Notes: generated by a model from the sequence alone, not told the origin. A stretch of DNA of 64,000 nucleotides from Sesamum alatum (GCA_034509735.1 JACGWO010000007.1:496001-560000); one strand, 5' to 3'. Positions 21,093 through 32,910 are shown, numbered from the stretch's first letter. Translations and numbers: made by a program.

Positions 21093-21671
21093 ATGATGAG
21101 GCTTTCTCTTCTTACAACATTCTTAATTTTCCTAACAATAATCCCAATATGTTCAACCAGCACATCAGCAAGCCCCAAAGCTGCAAAAATAACAGAAGAA
21201 CTCATCAACAAGATTTGCACAGCAACCAGAAGCCCATCTCTTTGTCTGAACAACCTCAAACCTCTGAAGGACAGCAGCCTTCTTCCCAATTCTGTTGCAG
21301 CCTTAGGCACCAGCTCCATCAACCAGGCACTGTCTCAAGGCAACGCGACGGCTGCAATGATTTGGGCACGTTATCGTGCTCTAGAGAAGACCGGAACGCC
21401 ATCTAAACTAGGGTTAAGGTACTATACGTGCTTCGTTAAGTATACGGACACGATGAAGCATCTGAAAGAAGCTAAGAAGTTGGTGGTGGCTGGTGATGCC
21501 AAGTCTGTCAAGAACCAGATGTCTGTTGCTGTGAACAGAGTTGATTTATGTGACGATGAATTGGTGAAGGCTTCGGACCGTAATGTAAGGACCCTCCTGG
21601 ATGCTAACGGCAAGCTCAAAGATGTCTGCAGTATTGTTGTGGCAATTTGTAATAAAGTGATGAATACTTGA
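21093..21671 (+). CDS. PMEI/invertase-inhibitor domain protein
   Basis: A 192-residue secreted inhibitor. Signal peptide about 1-26 (MMRLSLLTTFLIFLTIIPIC), then the PMEI domain with all four conserved cysteines: KICTATRSPSLC (C42, C51), RYYTCFVKYTD and VDLCDDEL, ending CSIVVAICNK. The pattern is that of the small plant PMEI/C-VIF group; target enzyme not determinable. Lies 1.1 kb downstream of a diverged paralogue in the same orientation, so the two come from tandem duplication, with an M1 MITE now between them. Intronless. A second ATG immediately follows the first. Confidence 0.9.
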   Translation: MMRLSLLTTFLIFLTIIPICSTSTSASPKAAKITEELINKICTATRSPSLCLNNLKPLKDSSLLPNSVAALGTSSINQALSQGNATAAMIWARYRALEKTGTPSKLGLRYYTCFVKYTDTMKHLKEAKKLVVAGDAKSVKNQMSVAVNRVDLCDDELVKASDRNVRTLLDANGKLKDVCSIVVAICNKVMNT

Positions 21672-21851
21672 AATGTGGTAAGAATTCTTCAAAGTGTATG
21701 GACTTCACTTGCATAGCATTATGGGTTCTTGAATTTAGAGATCAACTATTCAAATATATCAGAAAAGATGACACACGATCTAATCTAAGAAACATGTTAT
21801 CTCGAATCAGGTTTGGTCGAATCAAATCAATCATGTAGTAAGTGTGATACA
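21672..21851. repeat. 3' flank and left half of a family P MITE
   Basis: From about 21795 the sequence follows family P (tctcgaatcaggtttggtcg, aatcaaatcaatcatgtagt). It stops at 21851 within gtgataca, the 8-bp target site of the hAT insertion, and continues after it at 23046. Confidence 0.6.
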
Positions 21852-23045
21852 CATGGACGGTGCCGAGCCCTGTCAAGCCGATGCGGCTGACAGGTCTTGG
21901 CCCAAGATTAAGGGCTGTTAGCCCAGATCAGTATTTTTTTGTTTCCTTGTGAAGATTATCAACATTAAGTCATTGACCAATATTGACAGGTCTTTGGGCC
22001 AAAACTTTTTGCCCAATGCTCATTTTGATTTTTTCTTTTTTTTTTTTAATTATAAGCTATCAACTTTGGTATTTTATGAGAAATTTACGAGAAAGCACAG
22101 ACTGAAGACTCGGGAATCTCGGGAATCTCGAGGATGAAGAGGCAAAAGTTTTATAAAAAATAAAATAAAATCAAAGTTTATATTTGCTTGTGCAAAAAGT
22201 AATTTCTCTCATCTCTAAAAAGCAATTTTCTTTTCAAAATTTTTATTGTTTTTATTTTTTATGTTTGATTTTGACCAATTTGTTCTTTTTATTAGTTTTG
22301 CAATTTTTTATTTATTAAATAAAATAAATTTTAGTTTCTTCATATTATTTTATTCAAGTGGACAAATAACAAACTTAAATATAAAAATCGATTGTGAAAT
22401 TTATGATTATATTAATGTAGGTTTTAATTTTCAGAGAATGAATAAATTTATTATTAAGAGATTGTGAAACTTAGATATTCGTTTTGTTGAGATTTATTCT
22501 GATGATTTCTCTTCTTGTAATATATATTATTTTATTGAAAGAACAACTCCAAACATATATTTTTGATATGACGCAACGTTCTGAGTTCTCAAGTGGTCAT
22601 GATCTTTCAAGTCCTGTCAAGATGGTTGAAACTAGAAAATATGTAATTTTTCTATTCGTGTATCGCCTTATTGAAATTACATTGATATTATTGGTGGCAA
22701 CACTATCTGTAGAAAGAGATTTTTCAGCAATGAATCTCGTCAAAACCGAATTGCGAAATAAGATAGGTGATGAATGACTGAATGACTTGATGATTTGTTA
22801 CATTGAGTGGGAGATATTTGATAATATCAATGATGAAGTGTTTTGCAATATTTCCAGAATATGCAGACTCGTACATTTTACCTCGCCCCTCGTTGTTGGA
22901 GTAATAGTTTTAAGAATTAGTTATATTTTGTCATGGTATGTATTTCACTTGCAACAATGAATTAAAGTAATTTAAATTTTTTAATGCATTTGTAATGATT
23001 ATTAAATTTTGACAGGGCTAAGCTAGGTTTCTGGCTTCGTCACTG
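21852..23045 (+). mobile_element. Degenerate hAT transposon relic
   Basis: Ends catggacggtgccgagccct (left) and cttcgtcactg (right) are diverged inverted repeats of the CAGTGACG type, flanked by gtgataca (21844-21851) and gcgataca (23046-23053), an 8-bp duplication with one mismatch, as for hAT elements. The plus strand around 22660-22820 encodes the remains of the hAT dimerisation domain: TLSVERDFSAMNLVKTELRN then KIGDE, a TGA (22775-22777) where family members have Trp, then LNDLMICYIEW. The rest of the transposase is deleted or decayed. Inactive. Confidence 0.75.
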
Positions 23046-23120
23046 GCGATACACTTGTTATGTGATTGATCACTTTCTCTAAACTGTACATCAATCATAT
23101 GGCAATTATATGTGTGACCC
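23046..23120. repeat. Right half of the family P MITE split by hAT
   Basis: Resumes cacttgttatgtgattgatc, actttctctaaactgtacat, caatcatatggcaa, continuing the arm interrupted at 21851. Confidence 0.6.
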
Positions 23121-24487
23121 TTATCTTTTTATTTTGGTAAGTAAAATTGTGTGCAACTTATAACATTTATGTCGTGTATCAATTAAAAAATAGTAAGTTA
23201 GGACAAACTTGAGCTTTAGTATAATTACCAATATTTCTCGTTGTTTGATGAAATTACTGTAATCATTAGATGGAGGTATGAAATTGTCTATTTTGCGCTT
23301 AATGTTTTTTTTTTTTTTTTTTGTGTAAAAGAAACAGACGAGGTGTCTGGACAAGTCGAGGAGGTATTTATAATTGTGTCAAATTTTAGGAGAGTTCGTT
23401 GTAATTTAACCTTTAGGAAAAAGAAAAACAAAATATGCATTGATATTATTGTATAAAGTTTGGAAATTATAATTAATTTTATTTCTGTGTTGAAATTCTT
23501 TCCTTTTTCCAACGTGGAGATTATTACATATAATTTTGATTCGAATTGAGGTTGCTGATGATTGGATGACCTCGGAGAAATAGTCTATCTAGTACCTTGA
23601 CCTTCGAGTAGTGGTTTGATCTCTTCGCGATCCTAAGTTGGATGAGTAGTAGTACCTTGACCTTCGAGTAGTGGCCTATTAGGTGACCCCCAACTGAAAG
23701 CCTATAACCCTATAGTGCTTGAATTAGAATTAAAATTTAAATATACGATCGTAAAACTAGAGTTCACAATAATAAATGCGTATCTTCCAAAAGTACGACA
23801 AACAAATAGTTATAGTGATCCAAATATTTTGAATCATACAAATTCATGAGTCAGCTCTGGAACGCTCTGATGGTGAAAGCATTAATAGCTAACGTTAATT
23901 TCGGGAATAAAGAAAGCGCGAATTTTCGGCCTATTTGATAATTTAGGCCTTTTTCAAGAACAAATTGATCTTTGAAGGGGGATTTCTTTACCAAATAACA
24001 CCCGTCAAATTTCATCATTAATGATCAATGATTTCTTGCCTGAGTGGTGGGGTCGAGGTCTCACGACTACAAGGTCATGAGTGGTGGGGTCGAGGTCTCA
24101 CGACTACAAGGTCATGAGTCGAATCTATGTATGGAGCCTATTTTGTTTTTTAATTTGCTTTGAAATTATTGATAATAAATTTAATAATATTGTTATAATG
24201 CATACTGAATATTATTATAGTTCGATGATTGTTTTATAATATCGTTGTATTTTTTAATATAAAAAGGAAATCATCATTAATGCAATTAATGATCAAAATC
24301 GAAAAGCGCATTTAGTTGGGAGTTGGGATCATGTTTCTCTTGTTTTGCCGGTTTCTAAGGACTACTTCTCCACGGCTCTGTCTCTTTCACCGTTTTTTTC
24401 TCTAGTTTTTAGTAGAAAAAAGGAAATCCTCGTCAAATAAAGCAGGCGGTACCTTCCAAGAAACGAGGAAATTGAGAGAGTATATGT
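23121..24487. other. Intergenic DNA with short direct duplications
   Basis: At 23190-23420 are traces of an M1-like end (ggtatttataattgtgtcaa). A 24-bp exact repeat, agtaccttgaccttcgagta plus gtgg, occurs at 23591 and 23651. At 24034-24125 a segment of about 37 bp (gtggggtcgaggtctcacga and following) is duplicated in tandem and leads into gagtcgaatct, resembling a SINE head. No gene. Confidence 0.4.
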
Positions 24488-24545
24488 TCAAGAAAAGCCT
24501 CTCCTCTCAGCCCTTTGAAGTTGAGACTTGAGAGGCTTTTCTTGA
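24488..24545. promoter_or_regulatory. Perfect 16-bp hairpin upstream of the carrier gene
   Basis: tcaagaaaagcctctc (24488-24503) is exactly complementary to gagaggcttttcttga (24530-24545), with a 26-base loop. It lies about 600 bases upstream of the carrier start codon, possibly within the promoter or a long leader. Function unknown. Confidence 0.5.
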
Positions 24546-25137
24546 GTTTACGACCTAGAATTGTTTTGATTAAGAAGAAAGTAAGAAAGAAAAGGCTCAG
24601 AATATTGAATTTCACAGAGGGTTTTCAGGTCGGCTTTTGGTATAATCTCTATCGGGTTCTTGAGATTTGGCCGTCTTGTCATCTGGGCAACATTGGATTT
24701 GCAAGAATTTGATATAGGTTGTAGATTCGGTGGCAAAGATTAAAACTTTTTAATTGACGGGCTTCTGATTATTGGATCTTTGTGCTCTGTTTCTTGAGAA
24801 AGATTCTGGATTTGATTTGAATCACCTTCTTGATTTATGGCTGTTGTATTTGAATCGTGAAGGCGTTGGTTTTTGTTCTTATTCTTGTCAAGTATTTGAT
24901 GTATCTTGTTTTTACTGAAGAGGAGGATTGGCTTGTGAACATAGAGTGTGTTCTCAGGCCATTAGTTCTGCCTATTGAGCAGAAATTCTTCTGGTTCTCT
25001 ATCCCAAGAGATAGATGGGATAAGGAGTTTTACCAATTGCAGGGTGGATAACAAGTTTCTGTTGCATATTGGAAGAAAATTAGAGCAAAAGATTAAGTTT
25101 TGATTAATTAAATTGGAGAGTAGAAGGATTTAAGAAC
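24546..25137. promoter_or_regulatory. Probable long 5' leader of the carrier gene
   Basis: Composition is more balanced than intergenic DNA and T/G-rich, as often seen in plant leaders. Several short out-of-frame upstream reading frames occur. No conserved protein is encoded. Confidence 0.35.
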
Positions 25138-27666
25138 ATGGGTTCTTCACAAGGATCTACTCTATCATCAAATGTGACTGGATTTGCAGATGGATCTTCT
25201 GCTCATACAGAAGTCAAGTACATTGACACTGTTCCTGTCTATGTTAAGGAGTTGATTGCTGGGGGTGCTGCCGGTGCGTTTGCTAAAACGGCAGTTGCTC
25301 CGTTAGAACGAATTAAAATACTTCTGCAGGTGAATGCTATAAACTGTTCTTTCTGATGGTAGTGGAATGTGGTTTATTTAGCTTTTCAATACAGGTTTAT
25401 GCATATTGCGTTATGATCGTTTGAATTTTGATGTTGGGATGTAAACATTGCATTGTTAGATGTGCTAGCCTTACTTTTGTGTATAGTTGAGGTCTAATTT
25501 TGTGTGGATGCATTAGATGCCATGCACGATAATGTGATGAAATTATAGAGGACAACGAGTTGTATGTGTGGACATTTTCTAAGGTTGTCCCTTTGTTGCT
25601 TTTCTAGACCAGGACAGACTTTCATTCTGTAGGAATCTATCACTCACTGAAGAAGATACTGAAGCATGAAGGTGTTGCAGGATTTATAAAGTAAGTTTAA
25701 ACCATCAGTTTTAGACCCTTTTTCATATAGAAATTTCCAGAATACTGATACGGGTTGTAATTTTTGATGATACAGAGGGAATGGAGCTAGCGTGATACGT
25801 ATTGTTCCGTATGCAGCATTACATTTCATGACCTATGAGCGATACCGTCTGTGGATTTTGGATAACTACTCGGCTTTTGGGACAGGGCCTGTTGTGGATC
25901 TTTTAGCTGGTTCTGCTGCTGGTGGTACTGCAGTTTTATGTACTTATCCATTAGATTTGGCTCGCACCAAACTTGCTTACCAGGTACTTGGGCGTTTGAA
26001 TCTTTGTCAAGGATTATGGGAGCTACCGTAAATACTATTCTTAAAACTGACGGATTTAACTGGACACATGCTAGCTTATGTAAATATTTCTCGTGTCCAT
26101 ATGAAATCTTGAATTCTCTTTGCGTTGCATGTAAAAAATGGTTTATGTGAAATAAGAACTGGTCAAAATGCAATATGGAATGAGACTAGATATTTCTTTT
26201 TCTTTGATTAATATTTAGGCAAGTGCCTGATAAAGGAACTTCGGTGCAGTTAGGAGAGTCACATGTGAGATTTATGTATTTTTGTAGTCCATTACTCCGA
26301 AATTTTTGTGAGGAAATCCTACAAAATAAAGCTTTGTGGAGTAAAATGATTATTCGCTTGATCTGTGTTGAATGGTTAACATTATATTTATCACTTTTTA
26401 ATCTGCTCTCGGGGTTTTTAGATTGTCGAAGCAAGAGGACCTGTGCAGCATGGGATGACACAGTTCAATGCTAGTCCAGCTTACAGCGGGATTAGAAATG
26501 TGATGGAGAGAGTCTACAGCGAAGGGGGAGTACGTGCACTCTATCGAGGCATAGGTACAAGCACATCGATAGTCATTTAATTAAAGTTTTTTTATACGAA
26601 CAATACCTTTCATGTGTCCCGTATTCTTCTTAACCCATTAATCACACTCATAATCCATCAGGATATGGTACAAGTTACAATTATCCACAAACATGTAATG
26701 TGTATTTTGCATCTGATTTCGCTGGGGAAAAACCAGACAAAATCTATTTGAAGCTTAAACTGATTATTTGCTTTATGCATGACGTTTATATTTACTTTGT
26801 TAAATTATAATCAGAATTTGCAAAAGTCGTGAGCAAAATCATGGTTGGTGCAGGTCCAACACTGATTGGTATTCTTCCATATGCTGGCCTGAAATTTTAC
26901 GTTTACGAAGAACTAAAGAGCCACGTTCCCGAAGAACACCAGAAGTCCATTTTGATGCGGCTATCCTGTGGAGCTCTGGCTGGCTTATTTGGACAGACTC
27001 TCACTTACCCATTAGATGTTGTAAGAAGGCAGATGCAGGTATGCAGTTATCCTGTATGTCTCCGTATTATCGTTCATTCAATTATGACAATGAACGTTAC
27101 TGTTTAGTAGTTGAATATAATCGTTGCAGTTTTATTCAAAAAACATTAAGAGTACATTGCTTGGAAAAATCTTGCTGAAACAATTTAGGCTATCTTTTTT
27201 CGTGTCAGTAATTGTAAGCTATTTCAGGTTGAGCATCTGCAACCTTCGTCACAAGGTGGTGTGAGGTACAACAGCACCTTGGACGGGCTCAGTTCCATCA
27301 TCCGCAATCAAGGTGGGAGGCAATTGTTTGCTGGCCTAAGCATTAACTATATTAAGGTAATTATCTTCTTCCAGCTGACCATCAAGTTCACAATTCTTGA
27401 AACTAAATGTTCGCTTTAGTTCTCGTTACCAAGTAAACAACAACAGATATGAACTCACAAGCTAGTCCCGTGTGTCGTTTGAGAACTAGCTTATGAAACA
27501 CTGCAGAATCGTGCTGTTTCTTTGGATCCACCGTTGTAATGGAGGCATTCTATCTTTCTTGCAGATTGTCCCGTCGGTTGCAATTGGTTTCACAGCATAC
27601 GACATGATGAAGAGCTGGCTGCACGTTCCACCGCGGCAGAAATCCAAAGCAACATCTGCTGCATAA
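25138..27666 (+). CDS. Mitochondrial carrier, CoA transporter type (CoAc-like)
   Basis: Inner-membrane SLC25-type carrier; closest by eye to the plant coenzyme A carriers. Seven exons: 25138-25329, 25608-25690, 25776-25983, 26422-26554, 26854-27038, 27228-27356, 27565-27666, giving 343 codons plus stop. The three family repeats each carry the signature: [11 protein letters not shown] (repeat 1), [13 protein letters not shown] (repeat 2) and [11 protein letters not shown] (repeat 3). [20 protein letters not shown] and [20 protein letters not shown] fit the CoA/adenine-nucleotide branch. No cleavable presequence. The substrate is inferred from similarity; an ADNT-type nucleotide carrier is the main alternative. 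Introns are 85-438 bases, all GT-AG. Confidence 0.88.
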
Positions 27667-27981
27667 GTTTGCAGCTGTATTACCTGAGTCAGCTGGCAGT
27701 GTTCTGTGATAGGATTTTGCAAATTCTGCTACTTCTTAGAGCTTGAACTAAGCTGAATAGTGGTAGATACAGCACATTTCTGAGATGGAATTTGTGTAAA
27801 TATATAGGAAGTATGGCAATTCTTGTGATCAAACATTGATTTCAGACCTAAATACAAATCGAATTTTCCTTATAATGATACAATACAGTAACATCTAACA
27901 ATTCTTGTGATCATAAGAACAAGAAAAATTGCTGTACATGCAATTAAGAAAACAGATTATCAGCATCTTCATCTGCTTCAA
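27667..27981. other. Convergent 3' ends of the carrier and HSF genes
   Basis: A 315-base gap between two stop codons on opposite strands; it must hold both 3' UTRs and poly(A) sites. Nothing else is seen. Confidence 0.6.
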
Positions 27982-29859
27982 CTAAAGAAACCCCAACTGG
28001 TCTACAAGATCTTGTAGATCCTCACCGGTCCACTCCGGTGTTTTGGCTACCAATTCTTCGACTTCCACATCATCTTCCTCAGCGTCATCACCGCCTATTA
28101 GATCATCACTCAAGAACTTCTCCCACATCTCATCAGTCGAAGGATTCAGTCCAGCGTCGTTACCAGAAGGCAACGTCTCTGCTGCAGAACCCTTAACGTC
28201 ACTGCTCGATTCATCGTCCAATGCAGTAGAAAACAGCGTCTCCACCTCCAAGTCAAGCTCATTTGGATCATCTAAAGGTCCACTACTACCACCTGCAGCA
28301 ACAGTCACCACTTCTTGAAAGTTCTCAACACTTGGACTCATAGTGAGCCTTCTCTTATGGCCTATTTCGATATGTTGCTTATCTTTCTGCGTGTATTTAT
28401 CAACGTATTGCTGAACGAATAACGGGCTTCTGAAGGCTTTAGCAAGAAAGCTCATAATGTGTTGCTGCTTCTTCTCCGTGCTGTGAATTCGTTCTTCAAT
28501 CGCCACGATTCTCTCCCTCGAGCTCTGCTGCTGTTGTTTGAGCTTCACTATCTCTGCCATTAACAAATTCCGGTCACGTTTCAGTCGTTCGAGCTCTTCT
28601 TCCATCCCATACTGCCCTATCTCTACACAAGAACCACCTCCACTTTGCTGAGTAATGCTCTGCATCACATTTCTCCTTCTCTTGATGGTCTTCAACAGAT
28701 GCTTTTGCCCTCCCAGAAAACCCTCATTGGCAAATTCCCATCTGTCTGGATCAACTTTTCTGAACCCCTGCATTTTTTTTGTCACATTTTAGTACTGTTT
28801 TGAAACTCATATCTGTGTTTGCTTCAGGTGGTTACCATCAGAAACAGAGTAAACAGCCTACAGAAGTCTCTTCCAGAAACAGCTAACAATGCCAGAACCA
28901 CCATTACTGCAATCATAGGAGCTCATCAGACTCTTATGTATAAACATTACAAGATTTTACATAAATCAAAGGATAAAGAAATTTGATTAGGACCCTCCTA
29001 ATTAAGAACTCTAACACAGAACAACCATTTTGAAAGACAATATCACAACAAAGTTTATGGGAAATTCTAACCCAAGCTAAGTTTGGACCTGAACCAATTA
29101 CACGATGAGTACTCAATAAACTTGCCGTGTCAGTGACGTACAATTTAGAAAAAATCACCAATCTCATGACAAGTGTAGATATTTGGTTCGATCAAACTTG
29201 ATTTCGTAAAAATCTTATGAAATGTTACGACTTTTATATCAATGAGAAGGCTCAGATGAGATCTATAGCCACAAACACTACTGCAAATCTAAGAACTAAT
29301 ACTGACAAAACAAGAGAATTGAACAATCAGAGCCTGATTACACAAGCAATCAACTCTTATCTATGGGTTAAGCAGACAATAAACAGCAAATCATGATCAA
29401 ATTACACGAACAGATGAAGAAAAAAAAATGTGATGACTGGTTCTTGAAAATACTTACATATGTGTTGAGCTGGCGAATGAAGCTGGAGAAATTGCTGTGC
29501 TTGAAGTATCTGGGGAGCAGGGTGGTGGAGAACTTGTGCGAATCCCACACAATGAAGCTGTTCTTGCCCCTGCTCCACGAGATCACCGAATCAGTTGAAG
29601 GGTCCTCCACCATTTCAAAAGTCTTGATCAAGAATGGAGGCGGGCCCACTTCATGCAACCCCTCCATTGGCTGTGGGGAAGAAGATGAAGACGACGATGA
29701 CGCCACCGCACCACCACCGTAGCCTGCGGCGGCGCAGCACTCCTCTTCTACTTTCACCTTCACACTCTCCATTCCCCCAAAAAGATCAAAACTTTCTTGA
29801 TTTAGAGCTCTAATTGAAGCGGGATTTATGCTTGAAGCTGAAGCAAGTGTTTCTTGCAT
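27982..29859 (-). CDS. Class A heat stress transcription factor (HsfA2-like)
   Basis: Nuclear transcription activator binding heat shock elements. Two exons, 29458-29859 and 27982-28767, total 395 residues. The intron falls after RQLNTY, inside the DNA-binding domain, the canonical HSF position. The DNA-binding domain spans about 73-166 ([40 protein letters not shown] as part of the nuclear signal). A long heptad region about 185-245 ([20 protein letters not shown]) with the insertion typical of class A follows. AHA-type activator motif [12 protein letters not shown] is at about 346-357 and a leucine-rich export signal [11 protein letters not shown] ends the protein. HsfA2 is my best guess; HsfA6/A7 remain possible. 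Its intron carries a family P MITE. Heat shock elements upstream suggest heat induction. Confidence 0.93.
29059..29218. repeat. Palindromic MITE, family P, in the HSF intron
   Basis: Starts gggaaattctaacccaagct, contains gaaccaattacacgatgagt, central gtacaatttagaaaaaatca and complementary arm ttggttcgatcaaacttgat. Lies wholly inside intron 1 (28768-29457) of the HSF gene. Confidence 0.65.
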
Positions 29860-29900
29860 ACTATGTCAGGAAAACGGTGGCGGACAAGAGTGTAATGATA

Positions 29901-30111
29901 TCATATATTATGGGTAATGGAGAGGAAAGTTCTAGAGAGTGATGGCACTTTTTCTTGGATATTTCCTTAAGGTTCCAGCTTTTGCAGCAAATATCTACAG
30001 CTTCTTGTGGGGTCTTGAGCATGGGTGTGGTAACCAGGTGGGCTTTCATAATTTGGTGGCAAAATTCCAGAAACTTCTACAGGCTACTTGGAGGATTAGA
30101 AACTTCTTCAG
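29901..30111 (-). promoter_or_regulatory. HSF promoter with heat shock elements
   Basis: At 30065-30077 the sequence TTCcaGAAacTTC is a perfect three-unit heat shock element. At 29925-29937 GAAagTTCtaGAg matches in two units and nearly the third. At 30099-30111 GAAacTTCttCAG is a partial third site. A TATA-like ataatatatga (minus strand) lies at about 29900-29911, just downstream of the nearest element, which would give a short leader before the ATG at 29859. This arrangement suggests control by other HSFs or autoregulation. Confidence 0.6.
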
Positions 30112-30236
30112 ATTAAGGGAAGATTAATTAAGTGTAAAAGCTTCCACTTGTGGGGGTAAGGATTGAATTTTCTATTGCGATTTGTATCTTTTATTTTATT
30201 TATATATATATGTTAAATGTAGAAAAATAATATTTT
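30112..30236. other. AT-rich upstream DNA
   Basis: Short AT-rich stretch between the HSF promoter elements and the palindromic element that follows. Contains a run of TA dinucleotides near 30203. Confidence 0.3.
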
Positions 30237-30620
30237 TAATTTTAGAAAAAATTATAATTTTGATCCTAAAATATATAATGATTTGTAATATTAATCATAT
30301 ATCTCTTAATTTATTGATATTAATCTCAATTTTTAGAAAAATATTGCAAGGTTAGTTCCACCGTAAAAAAAAAGTATAACTTTTGGGACTAATTTTGCAA
30401 TATGTGGAATAATTCTGAGACTAATTTTACAACATTTTGCTAGAATGTGGGTTAATTTTGCAATATTTTCTTAAAGTGTGGGATTAATTTTGCTACGTTG
30501 AGACTAGTTTTGCAATTTTTTTAAAGTATGAGACCAATGTTGACTATTTCAAAAAGTATGGGATTAATATTATAAACCACCCTATATTTTGAGATTAAAA
30601 TTATAATTTTCTCTTAATTT
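30237..30620. repeat. Inverted-repeat element with internal degenerate tandem units
   Basis: Ends aattttagaaaaaattataa and aattataattttctcttaat are inverted repeats. Inside, a unit like gggactaattttgcaatatt recurs about six times (from 30391 to 30570) with spacings of roughly 35-45 bases, diverged between copies. No coding capacity; boundaries approximate. Confidence 0.5.
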
Positions 30621-32689
30621 TATATAAAAAAAGATTTTGTAGATACGTCGTGTATGCGTGAAACAAAATAGAAAATACCACAAATATTTCAATAGAAATC
30701 CAATCTGCACTAACTTAGCCGCTGTCCCCTATATGACTTAAAATTAAATTGAAAACCATTTATTCCTAATATAAATTATATATAAAAACATAAACAGTAT
30801 GAATCATATCAAATTAGTATAATATAATTTTTATGGCTTACCTATTATCATTTAATATAATAAAAATTTGCCATAACTTATTATTGGGAGATAAATATTA
30901 TATTTTCAGTTTGAGCTTAAATAATTTCATTTATTATTATTGTGATAAAAATAATATATTTATTCTATTTTCACAGTAATAATCTGTCTATTTAATATTT
31001 ATTGATATTCGATATTGACCTATAGTAAATAGATAATTATAATAGTTATTAGGGATTGAAATCGTGGTGTAAATATAATTGATTTTTTAAAAAAATAAAT
31101 TAAAGTGAATGTTCAAATCAGTATTCAGTAATTAAAAAATGTAAAAGAGCTGAAAATCACCCCCACATCCTGGGCCAAAATCCAGCACAATGTAATGGGC
31201 CTAGTGTCCATTTTATATTCATGAAATTAAACTGGATTTTCTTAGTAAGGCCCAATACATTTTGCTAGCCCAATTAACATAGTGTCCGGTTTTTTGCTCA
31301 CACGTCATTATTTGATTTCCTAAAAGAGGAAAATAAAAAAAATTATAAATTCCTAATTACACCATTTTATTAAATTTATTTGCAAAAAATAAAAATAAAA
31401 ATCGTACATTGAGCTAGTCGAGTAATCACATATCCTCACTCCTTAGAAATCAATATCAAATATTTTTAAATATTTTTTTAAACCAAAATTTCAATTAATA
31501 TAAAATTGACATTTTCACTTATGATCACACAATCACATCAAATCAATAGTACGATGAGTGTAACGTTTATTCAGACGTTATGGAATCACATATATATAAT
31601 TGTTAGTATATTTATGTATAATTATATATATATAATAGATTTCAGGTTAATTTATTTTTTTGACTCTGATTCGATCTATCGGGCCAATAAGTCAATAACC
31701 TAATAACTTGACCGTTTTAAAGTTTGATCCGAATATGAAAATATTGCCAAACAGATAATGTAATTTGAGTGTTTGAGGTTTGCAGGGTGTCGTGTAAGAA
31801 ACATAAACAAGGTTACAAAATATTCCTTTGTGTGAATCAGATTCATTTGTCAAATATTCAAAGGAATAAGGAAAAAAGAAAAAAAAAAGCAATGAGGCTG
31901 CCATGCACGCCTTAAAAGCTGTCATCTCCCCCCATCATCTGACGTCCGTTTCCACTTTCCTCGCCAATCCCACGGCTTTAACTTACCCACTGTTTTTGTA
32001 AGAGGCGTCAAAAAAGTATTCATCCATTAAAATCAATTAAAAATAGTATTTTTTTTAAATTCTAATTTTTGTTTTTGCATTATTTAAATTAAATTTATTT
32101 AAACTGAAAGTTATAATAATTTTGATTAATTTTTGTGCTTATTGATAAATTTGAAAATATTAAGTTGTTTTTCAATTCCATCCACTTAATTTTTTTTTTC
32201 TATTTTTACCCCCTACTTAACTTACAATTTATTCACACTACAAAAGTAAAATTTATTGCACATAAATCTTTATTTATTTTCGTACTTAATAAAACAAGAT
32301 TTCATTGTTTATCTGTTTACAATGGGCACAACTTAAGAACTACAATGACTCAATAACGTCGATCACAATTAATCGACATATGTCACGATCTTAATTATCA
32401 TCACAATATTAAATATTTATCATAATTTTAGTTATAACTAATTAAATATTTTCACCCCGTCTGTTGAAACAACAGTTCGTAAGTGTTGTAAAAAATTGTA
32501 GTTAATGATTATCCATCATGATTCTTCTTTCTTAAACGATATATAGTAATTAACAATATCAATAAGTCTTATTTCTTTTGCAATATAAATAAATCGCTCA
32601 TATACAAATTTATGTGCACATTAAATATTGTAATTGATTTTTCGAATTCTGATTTAAAATAATCATAAAATTTATTTTAATATCAGTTA
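30621..32689. other. Intergenic AT-rich DNA
   Basis: No gene seen. Between 31165 and 31275 several GGCCCA/TGGGCC motifs occur (tgggccaaaa, aatgggccta, aaggcccaat). They resemble promoter site II elements but no adjacent gene is evident. A GC-richer patch at 31900-31990 has no reading frame of note. Confidence 0.35.
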
Positions 32690-32910
32690 TGTCGAATATC
32701 AATATTTAACATAAATAATTATAATAGTACCCTAATTAATAATATTATAATTAAACCTAAATAACATCTTACTGTTACAATATATGATATATTTACTATA
32801 CCATAAATAATATATTTTCTATATAATAAATTATTATTTATGTATGAACGGAGTTCGAACGCATGACATGTAAATGACGAACTATTTTTGTAAGTGATAA
32901 ACCTGCCAAC
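32690..32910 (-). mobile_element. tRNA-derived SINE-like copy 1
   Basis: Read on the minus strand: gtcatgcgttcgaactccgt (B-box-like) followed by a body containing tatagtaaatatatcatata, gtaacagtaagatg and ending near tattgatattcgacat. This order matches the plus copy at 35161. Diverged. Confidence 0.45.
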
